The notes: generated by a model from the sequence alone, not told the origin. DNA of 50,581 bases from Pseudomonadota bacterium (GCA_020161575.1 JAIUNR010000012.1:1-50581), one strand, 5' to 3'. Shown: positions 1 to 6,612, counted from the stretch's first letter. Made by a program: numbers and translations.

Positions 1-197
1 GCCCGTCGAGGACGCAGCGCCATAGTTGCCCGTCGAGGACGCAGCGCCTTGGTGGCCCGTCGAGGACGCAGCGCCATAGTCGCCCGTCGAGGACGCAGCG
101 CCACGGGTGCCCGTCGAGGACGCAGCGCCACGGGTGCCCGTCGAGGACGCAGCGCCACGGGTGCCCGTCGAGGACGCAGCGCCTTGGTAGCCCGTCG
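1..197 (-). repeat. 27-bp coding tandem repeat, seven copies plus a partial
   Basis: Copies begin at 1, 28, 55, 82, 109, 136 and 163, with an 8-nt remnant at 190-197. Each copy starts GCCCGTCGAGGACGCAGCGC followed by seven variable bases. On the minus strand each unit encodes GAASSTG plus a variable dipeptide. The 21 conserved bases are nearly invariant, while the variable bases change in codon-respecting ways (TR, YQ, DY, HQ, NY). The array runs off the left edge, so the total copy number is unknown. Confidence 0.95.
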
Positions 198-597
198 CCG
201 TCTCACCTTCGACGGTAGCGCGCGACCACACATAGCCCCATGCGCGCTTGACGAGATCGGAGATCGACAACTCGACCTCGATGCTGATCTTCGCCGCGGC
301 GATCTTGGTGTCGGGTGTCTCCTTATCGCAGATGGTTCCGGAGAGTTTCACCTCAGCGTACCGGGACTGGCCCGGAGCGTAGAACCCGAACACCGAGAGA
401 GGGTGCTTGCAGGCGTGAAACCCGCTGTCGCAGGACTTCACCGGGCCGACATGCTCATACGACTTTCCGACCTCGAACTGGTAGCCACGACACGTCCAAT
501 CCTTGTTGAAGCCCTTATAGGCAACAACGGCATTCTCTGAGGCGGTGACCGTGGCGGGGCTCTCACCCGCCGCGACTTGCTTTTTCGCGCGCGCCAT
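1..597 (-). CDS. DUF7666-type phage protein with GAASSTG nonapeptide repeats (C-terminus off the left edge)
   Basis: Reading the minus strand from the ATG at 597 gives an uninterrupted frame to base 1. Residues about 24-130 read AYKGFNKDWTCRGYQFEVGKSY, then a CDSGFHACKHPL segment, which I recognise from memory as the phage-associated DUF7666 domain (GFxxxxxCRGYQFEVG; GFHAC). The remainder is a chain of nine-residue units, GAASSTG plus two variable residues (TR, DY, HQ, NY), encoded by the 27-bp DNA repeat. The start lies 5 nt after the stop of the upstream gene, so the pair is probably translated together. The function of this family is unknown to me. The plus-strand Arg-rich frame over the same DNA is a shadow: it lacks the conserved domain. 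Confidence 0.85.
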   Translation of the reverse strand, partial: MARAKKQVAAGESPATVTASENAVVAYKGFNKDWTCRGYQFEVGKSYEHVGPVKSCDSGFHACKHPLSVFGFYAPGQSRYAEVKLSGTICDKETPDTKIAAAKISIEVELSISDLVKRAWGYVWSRATVEGETATGYQGAASSTGTRGAASSTGTRGAASSTGTRGAASSTGDYGAASSTGHQGAASSTGNYGAASSTG

Positions 598-602
598 CTG
601 GA

Positions 603-911
603 TCACGCCGCGATGGTTTCGCCGAAAACAACGGTCGGCTTCACGCGAAGCGTCGTTGTTTCGGTCACGCGCTCATACTGCTTGACGATTTCCTCGCCGA
701 GCGCGGCGCGAATGGCCTTGTCGTCATAGGTCGTGCGGGCAGACGCCGCGAGCGTCACCGTCCAGCGGTCACCTTCGACGCGCTCATCACCGCGCTTTTT
801 CAGCTCGTCCTTGAGCGCGTCCTTGTGCTCCGTGAGCGCCTTGATGCGCGCATCGGTATCGCCGAGATCGTCCGCGATCTGCCGGCTCGAAAGGTTGTGG
901 AACTTTGACAT
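603..911 (-). CDS. Small phage protein with N-terminal coiled coil, function unknown
   Basis: A 102-residue protein. Residues about 10-50 are charged and heptad-like (KALTEHKDALKDELKKRGDERVEGDR). The second half is mixed, with TVTLAASARTTYDDKAIRAALGEEIVKQYERVTETTTLRV, suggesting a small alpha/beta domain. It is the first gene of a minus-strand unit with its own promoter (943-971) and ends 5 nt before the DUF7666 gene. The ATG at 911 has GGAGAG upstream, but that ribosome site lies in an inverted repeat (918-941). I do not recognise the family. Confidence 0.75.
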   Translation of the reverse strand: MSKFHNLSSRQIADDLGDTDARIKALTEHKDALKDELKKRGDERVEGDRWTVTLAASARTTYDDKAIRAALGEEIVKQYERVTETTTLRVKPTVVFGETIAA

Positions 912-917
912 TGGCTG

Positions 918-941
918 CTCTCCATCGCCGTTGATGGAGAG
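918..941 (-). promoter_or_regulatory. Inverted repeat covering the ribosome site of the 603-911 gene
   Basis: CTCTCCATC (918-926) and GATGGAGAG (933-941) are perfect 9-bp arms around a 6-nt loop. In the minus-strand mRNA the 3' arm contains the GGAGAG ribosome site, seven bases before the ATG. The predicted transcript start (about 936) falls inside the 5' arm, so the mRNA may keep only about 5 bp of stem. It could be a translational control hairpin or a DNA operator; the sequence does not decide. Confidence 0.55.
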
Positions 942-942
942 A

Positions 943-971
943 TTGATACGCTATGTAGCAATGCGCGTCAA
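943..971 (-). promoter_or_regulatory. Promoter with embedded repressor half-site, drives the 603-911 unit
   Basis: On the minus strand TTGACG (971-966) and TATCAA (948-943) are separated by exactly 17 bases. The spacer contains TGCTACAT, starting five bases after the -35. The same -35, five-base gap and TGCTACAT occur in the Cro-side promoter at 2288-2316. An RNA polymerase footprint and a repressor footprint would therefore overlap. Transcription start is inferred, not shown. Confidence 0.65.
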
Positions 972-978
972 TGCTGAT

Positions 979-995
979 TTCTACAAAATGTAGCA
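979..995. promoter_or_regulatory. Probable repressor operator, TTCTAC-N5-GTAGCA
   Basis: A 17-bp imperfect palindrome just upstream of the -35 of the minus-strand promoter. It has the same half-site and spacing as the 2299-2315 site (TGCTAC-N5-GTAGTA), which points to control by the same regulator, most likely the S24 repressor encoded at 1543-2250. Confidence 0.6.
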
Positions 996-1033
996 TTCAA
1001 TGTCGGGTCGGATGATTGACCCAATTTGCCAAA

Positions 1034-1546
1034 TTAAAGTTTAAGCTTGCACGAAGTTAGAAATTTTCCATAGTACTCAGACAGATCTGAAACGTCAAAT
1101 GAAGACTCTGTTTCCCCAAAAATCGGATTTTGAGTCCTGAACAATAGCGTCCGCTTATTTGCGGATGATTTTAAAAAGGATAACACTTGTCCTTTTGACC
1201 ACAAGCCTATGCCAGTACTGTCTTCAGAAGCAATCCAGCCTGCGCTTGAAACGGGCTTATCTTTATCAAAGCGATACTGGACCAAATTTTTATTTCTGCC
1301 GGCCGTAAGCCAGTCTGGAACAAAATATATAACGGCTGGCTTGCCAGCTTCGCATCTAAAAAGGAGGACGGCCACCGGCGCGCGTTGCTCAGCTCTTCGC
1401 TGCGGTCGCAAGATAGTTTCCTGGGCTTTGCGGCTGATTCCAACCGTCTCTACGCCGGTGATTCGATCTTTTTCATTGAATTCCGTCCACGCCGCAACCG
1501 GGCTCGCCAACAAGAGAGCAAAAGAGGAAGCAAAAAAAAATCTCAT
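1034..1546 (-). CDS. Secreted VasI-like protein, probable lysogenic cargo
   Basis: A 170-residue protein with a clear signal peptide (MRFFFASSFALLLASPVAA, cleavage near residue 19). The mature part has LLFRCEAGKPAVIYF, WIASEDSTGIGLWS and a C-terminal SCKLKL. This resembles the periplasmic VasI-type family first named from type VI secretion loci but also common as stand-alone proteins (family call from memory). The ATG at 1546 overlaps the repressor stop as ATGA, so it should be expressed with the repressor in the lysogen; a GTG at 1558 is an alternative. Base composition is AT-richer than its neighbours, and a nine-base T run encodes codons 3-5. No other secretion gene is nearby. Confidence 0.75.
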   Translation of the reverse strand: MRFFFASSFALLLASPVAAWTEFNEKDRITGVETVGISRKAQETILRPQRRAEQRAPVAVLLFRCEAGKPAVIYFVPDWLTAGRNKNLVQYRFDKDKPVSSAGWIASEDSTGIGLWSKGQVLSFLKSSANKRTLLFRTQNPIFGETESSFDVSDLSEYYGKFLTSCKLKL

Positions 1547-2250
1547 ATTGGAGCCCACCTTCCTATCACAAGACCGACGATCTCAACGGTAGTGCCGTCA
1601 TCTTCATGTAACCCGCCATTGCCCTTCACGCGTATCGGCTCCTGAAATCTGGTGTCGGTTGATTCAGGCCACAGCTCATAGTCACCGTTCACAACCTTCA
1701 GCCGCTTTACGGTTCTCTCTATTGTTGGCCCTCGCCTTCGCTCAACCACTACATAGTCACCATCGATGCGCGATGACCTTGCGCTACCGTATGGGACGCA
1801 GACCACATAATCGCCGGACCTCATGCCAGCGCGATCCATTGAAGGGCCGGCTATCCTGTACGCAAACTGTTCAAACGATCGCCAACGGCCTGGGGCGGCA
1901 GGCACGGGCTCAAAGGCTGAGCCATCAAAATCTTCAAACTCTTGCCACATGCCGGCCTGTGCCATCCCCCGCACAGACACAACATCGACTGGCAAGGGGC
2001 CGGCAATGGGCGCAGAGGCTGGCGCGTCCATCTGGCCGTCGCCTGTCAGCAACCACGCGGCGGACACCCCAAAACGACGACCGTATCGCCTAGCGCTATC
2101 AATCTTGAACCCGCGCGCACCTGGTTGGCCCGCGCGTTCGTGCGCGTTGTAAGTGGATACTGATACGCCAAGCGCGATCGCCGCCTCTCGAGCGGATGAA
2201 AACCCAGCTCTTCCACGCGCAAATGCCAATCTTTCGCCCGGTGTCCTCAT
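1543..2250 (-). CDS. CI/LexA-like phage repressor (HTH + S24 peptidase)
   Basis: A 235-residue repressor. The N-terminal HTH spans about residues 1-60 (MRTPGERLAFARGRAGFSSA, then GVSVSTYNAHERAGQPGARG). The C-terminal S24 domain carries the nucleophile context GPSMDRAGMRSGDYVVC and the ERTVKRL segment with the catalytic Lys. It should bind the operators in 2251-2320 and near 950-995 and be inactivated by RecA-stimulated self-cleavage, as known for the family. The frame is open upstream to 2418, but that extension crosses the operator region and has no family similarity; the MRTPGERL start is typical. It is divergent from the Cro-like gene. Confidence 0.92.
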   Translation of the reverse strand: MRTPGERLAFARGRAGFSSAREAAIALGVSVSTYNAHERAGQPGARGFKIDSARRYGRRFGVSAAWLLTGDGQMDAPASAPIAGPLPVDVVSVRGMAQAGMWQEFEDFDGSAFEPVPAAPGRWRSFEQFAYRIAGPSMDRAGMRSGDYVVCVPYGSARSSRIDGDYVVVERRRGPTIERTVKRLKVVNGDYELWPESTDTRFQEPIRVKGNGGLHEDDGTTVEIVGLVIGRWAPI

Positions 2251-2260
2251 GTCCACACCG

Positions 2261-2279
2261 GTAGCATTTGAATTGCTAC
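2261..2279. promoter_or_regulatory. Perfect palindromic operator GTAGCA-N7-TGCTAC
   Basis: GTAGCATTTGAATTGCTAC is a perfect 6-bp inverted repeat centred at 2270, ten bases upstream of the repressor start codon. That position suits repressor autoregulation. Its half-sites match those at 954-960, 979-995 and 2299-2315. I could not assign a convincing -35/-10 pair for the repressor itself. Confidence 0.7.
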
Positions 2280-2287
2280 AATAGGTG

Positions 2288-2316
2288 TTGACTTGATGTG
2301 CTACATAAGGTAGTAC
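2288..2316 (+). promoter_or_regulatory. Early rightward promoter overlapped by operator, possibly giving leaderless mRNA
   Basis: TTGACT (2288-2293), a 17-base spacer and TAGTAC (2311-2316). The operator TGCTAC-N5-GTAGTA (2299-2315) covers the spacer and the -10, so binding would block transcription. Counting 7 bases from the -10 puts the start near 2323, immediately before the ATG at 2324, so the Cro-like message may be leaderless. The -10 is a weak match. Confidence 0.6.
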
Positions 2317-2323
2317 TTCGCTC

Positions 2324-2635
2324 ATGATGACCGTAACTGACATCTTCACCTTGTGGCCCAGTGTTAGCGACTTAGCTCGCGACTTGGGCTTGAAACGCGA
2401 GAGCCACGGCACGCTCATGAAGCATCGCGGGTCGATTCCCGTAGGCTATTGGCCGCGCCTTCTTGATGCTGCCGCCCGCCGTGGAATTCAGGGGCTTTCG
2501 TACGACGTGCTGGTCGCCGCTCATGCTGGTGCCCCCCCCCTCGCGAATGATGACATGGCCGCTGCCTCCGATGTGAAGGCAGAAGGCGAGCACAACCTCG
2601 GTTGCAACAATCATAAACGCGCGGTGAATTTCTGA
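2324..2635 (+). CDS. Cro-like regulator with carph-isopro-type HTH
   Basis: A 103-residue protein. Residues about 5-65 (IFTLWPSVSDLARDLGL, HGTLMKHRGSIPVGYWPRLL) match the small HTH domain called carph-isopro in automated annotation, typical of phage Cro-like proteins; this is from memory. As first gene of the rightward operon facing the repressor it should antagonise lysogeny. The ATG pair at 2324/2327 leaves the exact start open. Codons around 2532-2540 form a C9 run, after which the tail has low similarity to anything I know. It ends TGATG with the next gene. Confidence 0.75.
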   Translation: MMTVTDIFTLWPSVSDLARDLGLKRESHGTLMKHRGSIPVGYWPRLLDAAARRGIQGLSYDVLVAAHAGAPPLANDDMAAASDVKAEGEHNLGCNNHKRAVNF

Positions 2636-3093
2636 TGACTCGCCCCAGCTACAAGCCCAACAAGCGTGTGCCGGATGGCACCACGAAAGCGGTTCTCGCC
2701 TGCCTTTACAGCGATGCGGGCGGCGTCGAGAGCGTGGCCTTCGTCCTCGGTCTTGGGGCGGCGCGGGTTTACCAGCTTCGCGACGAAGGCACGCTGACGC
2801 TGGATGACGCGGCGCGGCTGACGCTCGCCTCCGGCTCGACCAGCGCGGCGGAATATCTTGCGACGCTCGCGGGCGGAACATTCGTCCCCGAAAGCCCGGT
2901 CGATGACGATGTGGCTTCACTAGTCTCAAGCTACGCCGAGCGCAGCGGGGACGTTCTGGCGAAGGCGGTCTTCGCACTTCGCGATGGCGAGATTTGCGCC
3001 GCCGAATGGGGTCCGCTCGCCAGCGATATCGATGGCGCGATCCGCGTTCTTGTCGCGGCGCGCAAGCTGATCAGCGGCGGGAGGCGGTCATGA
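2635..3093 (+). CDS. CII-like phage regulatory protein (tentative)
   Basis: A 152-residue protein starting inside the stop of the Cro-like gene (TGATG). Residues 17-75 (AVLACLYSDAGGVESVAFVL, VYQLRDEGTLTLDDAARLT) resemble the Cp76/CII-type phage regulators that combine an HTH with a helical tail. Position directly after cro also fits a CII role (activation of repressor and integrase genes). Similarity is by eye only; another replication-control protein is possible. It overlaps the next gene by ATGA. Confidence 0.55.
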   Translation: MTRPSYKPNKRVPDGTTKAVLACLYSDAGGVESVAFVLGLGAARVYQLRDEGTLTLDDAARLTLASGSTSAAEYLATLAGGTFVPESPVDDDVASLVSSYAERSGDVLAKAVFALRDGEICAAEWGPLASDIDGAIRVLVAARKLISGGRRS

Positions 3094-3287
3094 ACGAAGA
3101 CGCCTGCACATATGAGATTGTCCGTGAGGCGATGCCGCCCGTCATCGTCGGCGCTCGCGCTGTTGGGGACGATGGCCGCGCAATCGTCGCATTGATGAAT
3201 GCCGGCTTTCGCACGGCGGATATCGCGATCCATCTCGATTGGGTGATGAATCAGGCGCGGAGAATGCGGGAGGCGCTGGCATGCTGA
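3090..3287 (+). CDS. Small phage protein, unknown
   Basis: A 65-residue protein whose ATG at 3090 overlaps the preceding stop (ATGA). It contains DDGRAIVALMNAGFRTADIAIHL, a helix-turn-helix-like stretch (residues about 30-50) of the sort seen in small phage DNA-binding proteins. The frame extends upstream to 2994 but that part is a shadow of the previous gene. It overlaps RusA by 7 bases. Function unassigned. Confidence 0.6.
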   Translation: MNEDACTYEIVREAMPPVIVGARAVGDDGRAIVALMNAGFRTADIAIHLDWVMNQARRMREALAC

Positions 3288-3727
3288 GCATCACGCTTCC
3301 CCTTCCGCCCTCGACCAATCGCATATGGCGTGTCGCGCGCGGTCGCGTTCATCGATCCGCCGAGTATCTCGACTGGATTGACCTTGCCGCCCGCGCGCTT
3401 CGCGATGCCGGTGTGACGGGCGCGAAAGTCGTCGGGCGGTACGCGCTTCAGCTTTTCATCCCGGCGAAGGATCGCGCCGACGCCGACAATCGGCTGAAGG
3501 CGACATGCGATTTGCTGGTGAAGCAGGGCCTTGTCCCTGACGATCGATTTCTTGAATGGGCGCTGGTGCAGCGCTCGAGCGCCGTCAGCGCCGGGCTGTG
3601 CCGCGTTCATGTGTTCGAGGTTGCTGATCTCCATGCCTTTGCGCCTGGGGAAAAGCGGCCGGAGGTGGCCCTGCCGGTTCAAGCCCTCCCTGGTGCCGGC
3701 AGGGCCATCGACGCCGCGCCGAGTTGA
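3281..3727 (+). CDS. rusA: RusA-family Holliday junction resolvase
   Basis: A 148-residue protein. The start LPLPPSTNRIWR and the acidic cluster DADNRLKATCDLLVKQGLV with a following DD are hallmarks of RusA endodeoxyribonucleases, whose conserved Asp residues bind metal. It should cut four-way junctions during phage recombination or replication. The start at 3281 is chosen because the motif begins at residue 4. The C-terminal 30 residues are Pro/Ala-rich and outside the usual RusA fold. The gene is part of the rightward early operon with translational overlaps on its 5' side. Confidence 0.88.
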   Translation: MLSITLPLPPSTNRIWRVARGRVHRSAEYLDWIDLAARALRDAGVTGAKVVGRYALQLFIPAKDRADADNRLKATCDLLVKQGLVPDDRFLEWALVQRSSAVSAGLCRVHVFEVADLHAFAPGEKRPEVALPVQALPGAGRAIDAAPS

Positions 3728-3836
3728 TTTCCGTGGCGGGTGGATACCGCGCTCGCGCGGAACAGCCGGCCCGCTCTCCCCGGTCCACCCGCCCGGACCC
3801 TTTCGGAGAGAGCGACGGCAAAAAGAGAGAGCGAAG

Positions 3837-4619
3837 ATGCAAAAGCTGCAAGACAAGATCCGCGCCTTGCGCGCGGAACTGCCTCCGCGCGTGCTGATCT
3901 ACGGCCCGCCCGGCATGGGCAAGACGACGCTCGCGAGCGAGTTCCCCGAACCGTTCTTCATCCAGGTCGAGGACGGCACGCCGGCAGGGCTTGAGCTTGT
4001 CGGGTCACAGCCGGCGACCTTCGACGAGATCATCGAGACGATTTCGCTCCTCTACGAAGAGGAGCACGGCTTTGCGTCGCTGGTGATCGACAGCCTCGAC
4101 AAGATGCAGCCCCTGCTGTGGGACGCGGTTTGCCGGGACAACAACTGGCAGTCAATCGAGGCGCCGGGCTATGGCAAGGGCTACGTCGCGACCGAGTACC
4201 GCTGGCGTGAGCTGCTTGACGGCCTTCAGGCGCTTCGTCGCGATCGCGGCATGAACATCGTGCTCATCGCGCATTCGGACGTCGAGCGCTTCGACGATCC
4301 TACGAGCGTTTCGTACTCGCAATATCAGGTCCGGCTGCACAAGAGCGGCCGGAAGCTGGTGGAGGATGAAGTCGATGCGATCCTGCTTTTGAAGCAGGAG
4401 GCGACCGTCAAGGAGGAGGATCAGGGCTTCAACAAGAAGCGGGCGCACGCCGAGGGCGGGCAGACCCGGTTCATCTACTGCGAGGGGCGCCCCGCCTTCA
4501 CGGCGAAGAACCGCTACGGCATGCCGGCGAAGATCGTTTACCGCCCCGGCGCCGGATATTCGGAAATCTCGAAGTTCTTCCCCGCCTCGGCCGACGCCGA
4601 GGCGACCAAAGCCGCTTGA
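3837..4619 (+). CDS. Phage AAA_24-type ATPase / nucleotide-binding protein
   Basis: A 260-residue P-loop protein. Walker A is GPPGMGKTT (residues 23-31) and Walker B is SLVIDSLD (81-88); a later LIAHSDV fits sensor 1. This is the RecA-like phage ATPase family often found just before a DUF669 protein and an exonuclease, probably acting in recombination or replication. The frame is open from 3531, but the start at 3837 follows a purine-rich AGAGAGAG stretch and sits just before the fold. About 110 bases separate it from rusA, the largest gap in this operon. Confidence 0.85.
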   Translation: MQKLQDKIRALRAELPPRVLIYGPPGMGKTTLASEFPEPFFIQVEDGTPAGLELVGSQPATFDEIIETISLLYEEEHGFASLVIDSLDKMQPLLWDAVCRDNNWQSIEAPGYGKGYVATEYRWRELLDGLQALRRDRGMNIVLIAHSDVERFDDPTSVSYSQYQVRLHKSGRKLVEDEVDAILLLKQEATVKEEDQGFNKKRAHAEGGQTRFIYCEGRPAFTAKNRYGMPAKIVYRPGAGYSEISKFFPASADAEATKAA

Positions 4620-4636
4620 CCGAAGGAGATCAGCAC

Positions 4637-5161
4637 ATGGCAAGCCTTGGAAAATACAGCGGAGCAGCGCTCGTCGAATCGTCGAACGACTTCTCTCCCA
4701 TTCCGGCAGGCGTTTACGACGTTGAGGTGATCGAGAGCGCCTTGGTGCCGACGAAGGCCGGCAACGGGACGATGCTCAAGCTTCAGCTTAAAGTCGTCGG
4801 GGCGCAATACGAAAACCGCCGGATCTTCGACCAGATCAATATCGAGAACGCCAATCCGCAGGCGCAGGAGATCGGGCAACGCCAGCTTTCGGACCTCGCC
4901 CGCGCCTGTGGCCTGACGGTTATTCCGGACGACTCCGATGCGTTCCACGGTATCCCGATCCGGGCGCGCGTGAAGATCAAGCAGGACCCGCAATATGGAG
5001 ATAAAAACGAAGTCGCGCACTACCTCGAAGCCGATGGCAGTCCGCACCCGGCTTCGCAGCCGGCGCCTCGGCAACAGGCCGCGACCGCCGCGCCGCCCCG
5101 CGCGAACACGACGCCCGCCGCCGGCAATCGTCCTCCGCCTTCGTGGAAGAGGACGGCGTGA
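4637..5161 (+). CDS. DUF669 phage protein, probable ssDNA-binding partner
   Basis: A 174-residue protein. Residues 1-130 (SSNDFSPIPAGVYDVEVIES, LKLQLKVV, NRRIFDQINIENANPQAQEI) are typical DUF669. The last 40 residues are a Pro/Ala/Gln-rich flexible tail ending PPPSWKRTA, like the tails of single-stranded-DNA-binding proteins. An ideal AAGGAG lies 8 bases before the ATG at 4637, so the TTG at 4616 is not needed. It sits between the AAA ATPase and a RecB-like exonuclease, which suggests joint action in strand annealing. The biochemical role is inference. Confidence 0.82.
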   Translation: MASLGKYSGAALVESSNDFSPIPAGVYDVEVIESALVPTKAGNGTMLKLQLKVVGAQYENRRIFDQINIENANPQAQEIGQRQLSDLARACGLTVIPDDSDAFHGIPIRARVKIKQDPQYGDKNEVAHYLEADGSPHPASQPAPRQQAATAAPPRANTTPAAGNRPPPSWKRTA

Positions 5162-5163
5162 CG

Positions 5164-6126
5164 ATGGCGATCATCCCGGCCGTCCAATCGCTGACCTCGC
5201 GCGCCATAGACAGGGCGTGCGAGGCGGTTCTCTCGGAGGATCGCGAGCGCAGCGCTACGCTTCGTTGCTCATCCATCGGAGACCCATGCGACCGGCGCTT
5301 GTGGTACGCGCTGCGCTGGGCTCATGAGGAAGAGAAGCACGAAGGGCGCGTACTCCGCATATTCGACAATGGACACTCGCGCGAGGCGCGATTGATCGAG
5401 TTCCTCCGTGCCGCCGGAATAGTCGTTCATGACCGCGATCCCGCAACGGGCAATCAATGGCGGGTTTCGCTCGCGAATGGGGCTCTGACGGGGTCGTGCG
5501 ACGGTATCGTCGAGAATGTTCCGGAGGCTCCGAAGACGCGGCACCTTCTTGAGATCAAGACGATGAAGGAGAGCCGGTATCGAGCGTGGCGCCGGCAAGG
5601 CGTGAGGGTCAGCGACCCGAGATATTGGGTGCAGATGCAGTGCTACATGCATGGCCTCGGCCTCACGCGGGCGCTGTTCCTCGTGGAGAATCAGGACACG
5701 CGGGAGATCGAGGTCGAGCGGATTGAGTATGACGCCGGCAATGCTCTGGTCATCGAGGCGCGAGCGGCGCGCATATTCGCAAGCGAGATGCCCCCCGCGA
5801 GATTGAGCGATGATCCGGGCTGGTATCAGTGCCGGTTCTGCCCTGCCAGCAAGATCTGTCACGGCGGCGAGTGGGTGCTGCGCAACTGCCGGACCTGCTA
5901 TGCGGCAAGCTCGCTTCAAGCCGAGCCGTTTCATTGCGGTCGCACCGAGGCGCCGCTTTCTCTTGCCGAGCAGGCCGTGGGGTGCGGGGCGCACCTGTAT
6001 TTCCCCTCGCTGGTGGAGGGTGAGGTTGTGAGTGCGGATCATGAACGGGGCGTCATCACGTACAAGCTCGCTAATGGCTTCGAGTTTGTCGACGGCGGAT
6101 CTGAAGCGGCGGCGAGGTCAGAGTGA
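5164..6126 (+). CDS. Cas4/RecB-like PD-(D/E)XK exonuclease with cysteine cluster
   Basis: A 320-residue protein. The nuclease core shows D113 in GSCDG, then E130-I-K132, the D...ExK metal-binding signature. C42 (DPCDRRLWY) and the late pair C223-x2-C226 and C232 (CRFCPASKIC) fit the iron-sulfur cluster ligands of Cas4/AddB-type exonucleases. A further CRTC (C242, C245) follows. Expected role: DNA end resection for phage recombination. The ATG at 5164 lies 2 bases after the DUF669 stop; GTG 5158 is an alternative. It overlaps a microprotein gene by ATGA-type coupling. Confidence 0.85.
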   Translation: MAIIPAVQSLTSRAIDRACEAVLSEDRERSATLRCSSIGDPCDRRLWYALRWAHEEEKHEGRVLRIFDNGHSREARLIEFLRAAGIVVHDRDPATGNQWRVSLANGALTGSCDGIVENVPEAPKTRHLLEIKTMKESRYRAWRRQGVRVSDPRYWVQMQCYMHGLGLTRALFLVENQDTREIEVERIEYDAGNALVIEARAARIFASEMPPARLSDDPGWYQCRFCPASKICHGGEWVLRNCRTCYAASSLQAEPFHCGRTEAPLSLAEQAVGCGAHLYFPSLVEGEVVSADHERGVITYKLANGFEFVDGGSEAAARSE

Positions 6127-6260
6127 TGTTCTCCATCCTCACCCACCTCGCCGCCGTCATCACCGGCACCTGCCTCGGCGTCGTCATTGCGGGGCTGCTC
6201 AGTGCGGCTCGCCCCGGCGATGACGAGCGCCACGAGCACAACCACGACTGGGGGGCGTGA
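6126..6260 (+). CDS. 44-residue single-span membrane microprotein
   Basis: The ATG at 6126 overlaps the exonuclease stop, giving MFSILTHLAAVITGTCLGVV and onward through one hydrophobic helix (residues about 4-26). The protein ends in a charged, His-rich tail (DDERHEHNHDWGA). Its own stop overlaps an 11-codon frame (6260-6295) that overlaps the following ATG at 6292, so the chain of couplings is continuous. I do not recognise it; small phage membrane proteins of this sort vary widely. Confidence 0.55.
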   Translation: MFSILTHLAAVITGTCLGVVIAGLLSAARPGDDERHEHNHDWGA

Positions 6261-6291
6261 TGGCTGCCGCCGCCATCCTAAAAGGTGAAGC

Positions 6292-6612
6292 ATGACCGAG
6301 CACGAGCAACTTGTGGAGCGGGTGGCGCACCCGATTGATGCAATCGTTGACCGCGCAAAAACTGCCGCCGCCAAAGCGAGCGCGCGATTTCCCCAGCCCA
6401 ACTACATCGCCCTGAAAGTCGCGGAGGAAGCGGGGGAGGTTGTTCGCGGGTGCGTGCATTTCGCTGAGGGGCGAATGACATGGGAGGAGGTCGAGGGCGA
6501 AATCGTCCAACTGATCGCCATGCTGATCCGACTGGTGACTGAGGGCGACGAGATCAACGGTGTCTATCCACCAACGCGCCGCCTCGCCCCTCAACCCGGA
6601 GAACAAAAATGA
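6292..6612 (+). CDS. MazG-like (all-alpha NTP pyrophosphatase-type) protein
   Basis: A 106-residue protein. YIALKVAEEAGEVVRGCVHF and WEEVEGEIVQLIAMLIRLV give the EExxE ... ExxxQ helices of the MazG-like all-alpha NTP pyrophosphatase superfamily. In MazG the second metal motif ends in Asp; here the matching position is not clearly acidic, so activity is uncertain. Phage members are thought to alter nucleotide pools or alarmones. It overlaps the next gene by ATGA. Confidence 0.7.
   Translation: MTEHEQLVERVAHPIDAIVDRAKTAAAKASARFPQPNYIALKVAEEAGEVVRGCVHFAEGRMTWEEVEGEIVQLIAMLIRLVTEGDEINGVYPPTRRLAPQPGEQK

Noticed and set aside
1-197. CRISPR array
   Set aside because: Conserved blocks are about 21 bases with only 6-7 variable bases between them, far too short for spacers, and the array is in frame with a protein domain.
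49-540. Plus-strand Arg-rich repeat protein
   Set aside because: It is the shadow of the minus-strand DUF7666 gene, which alone has a recognisable domain and fits the neighbouring gene order.
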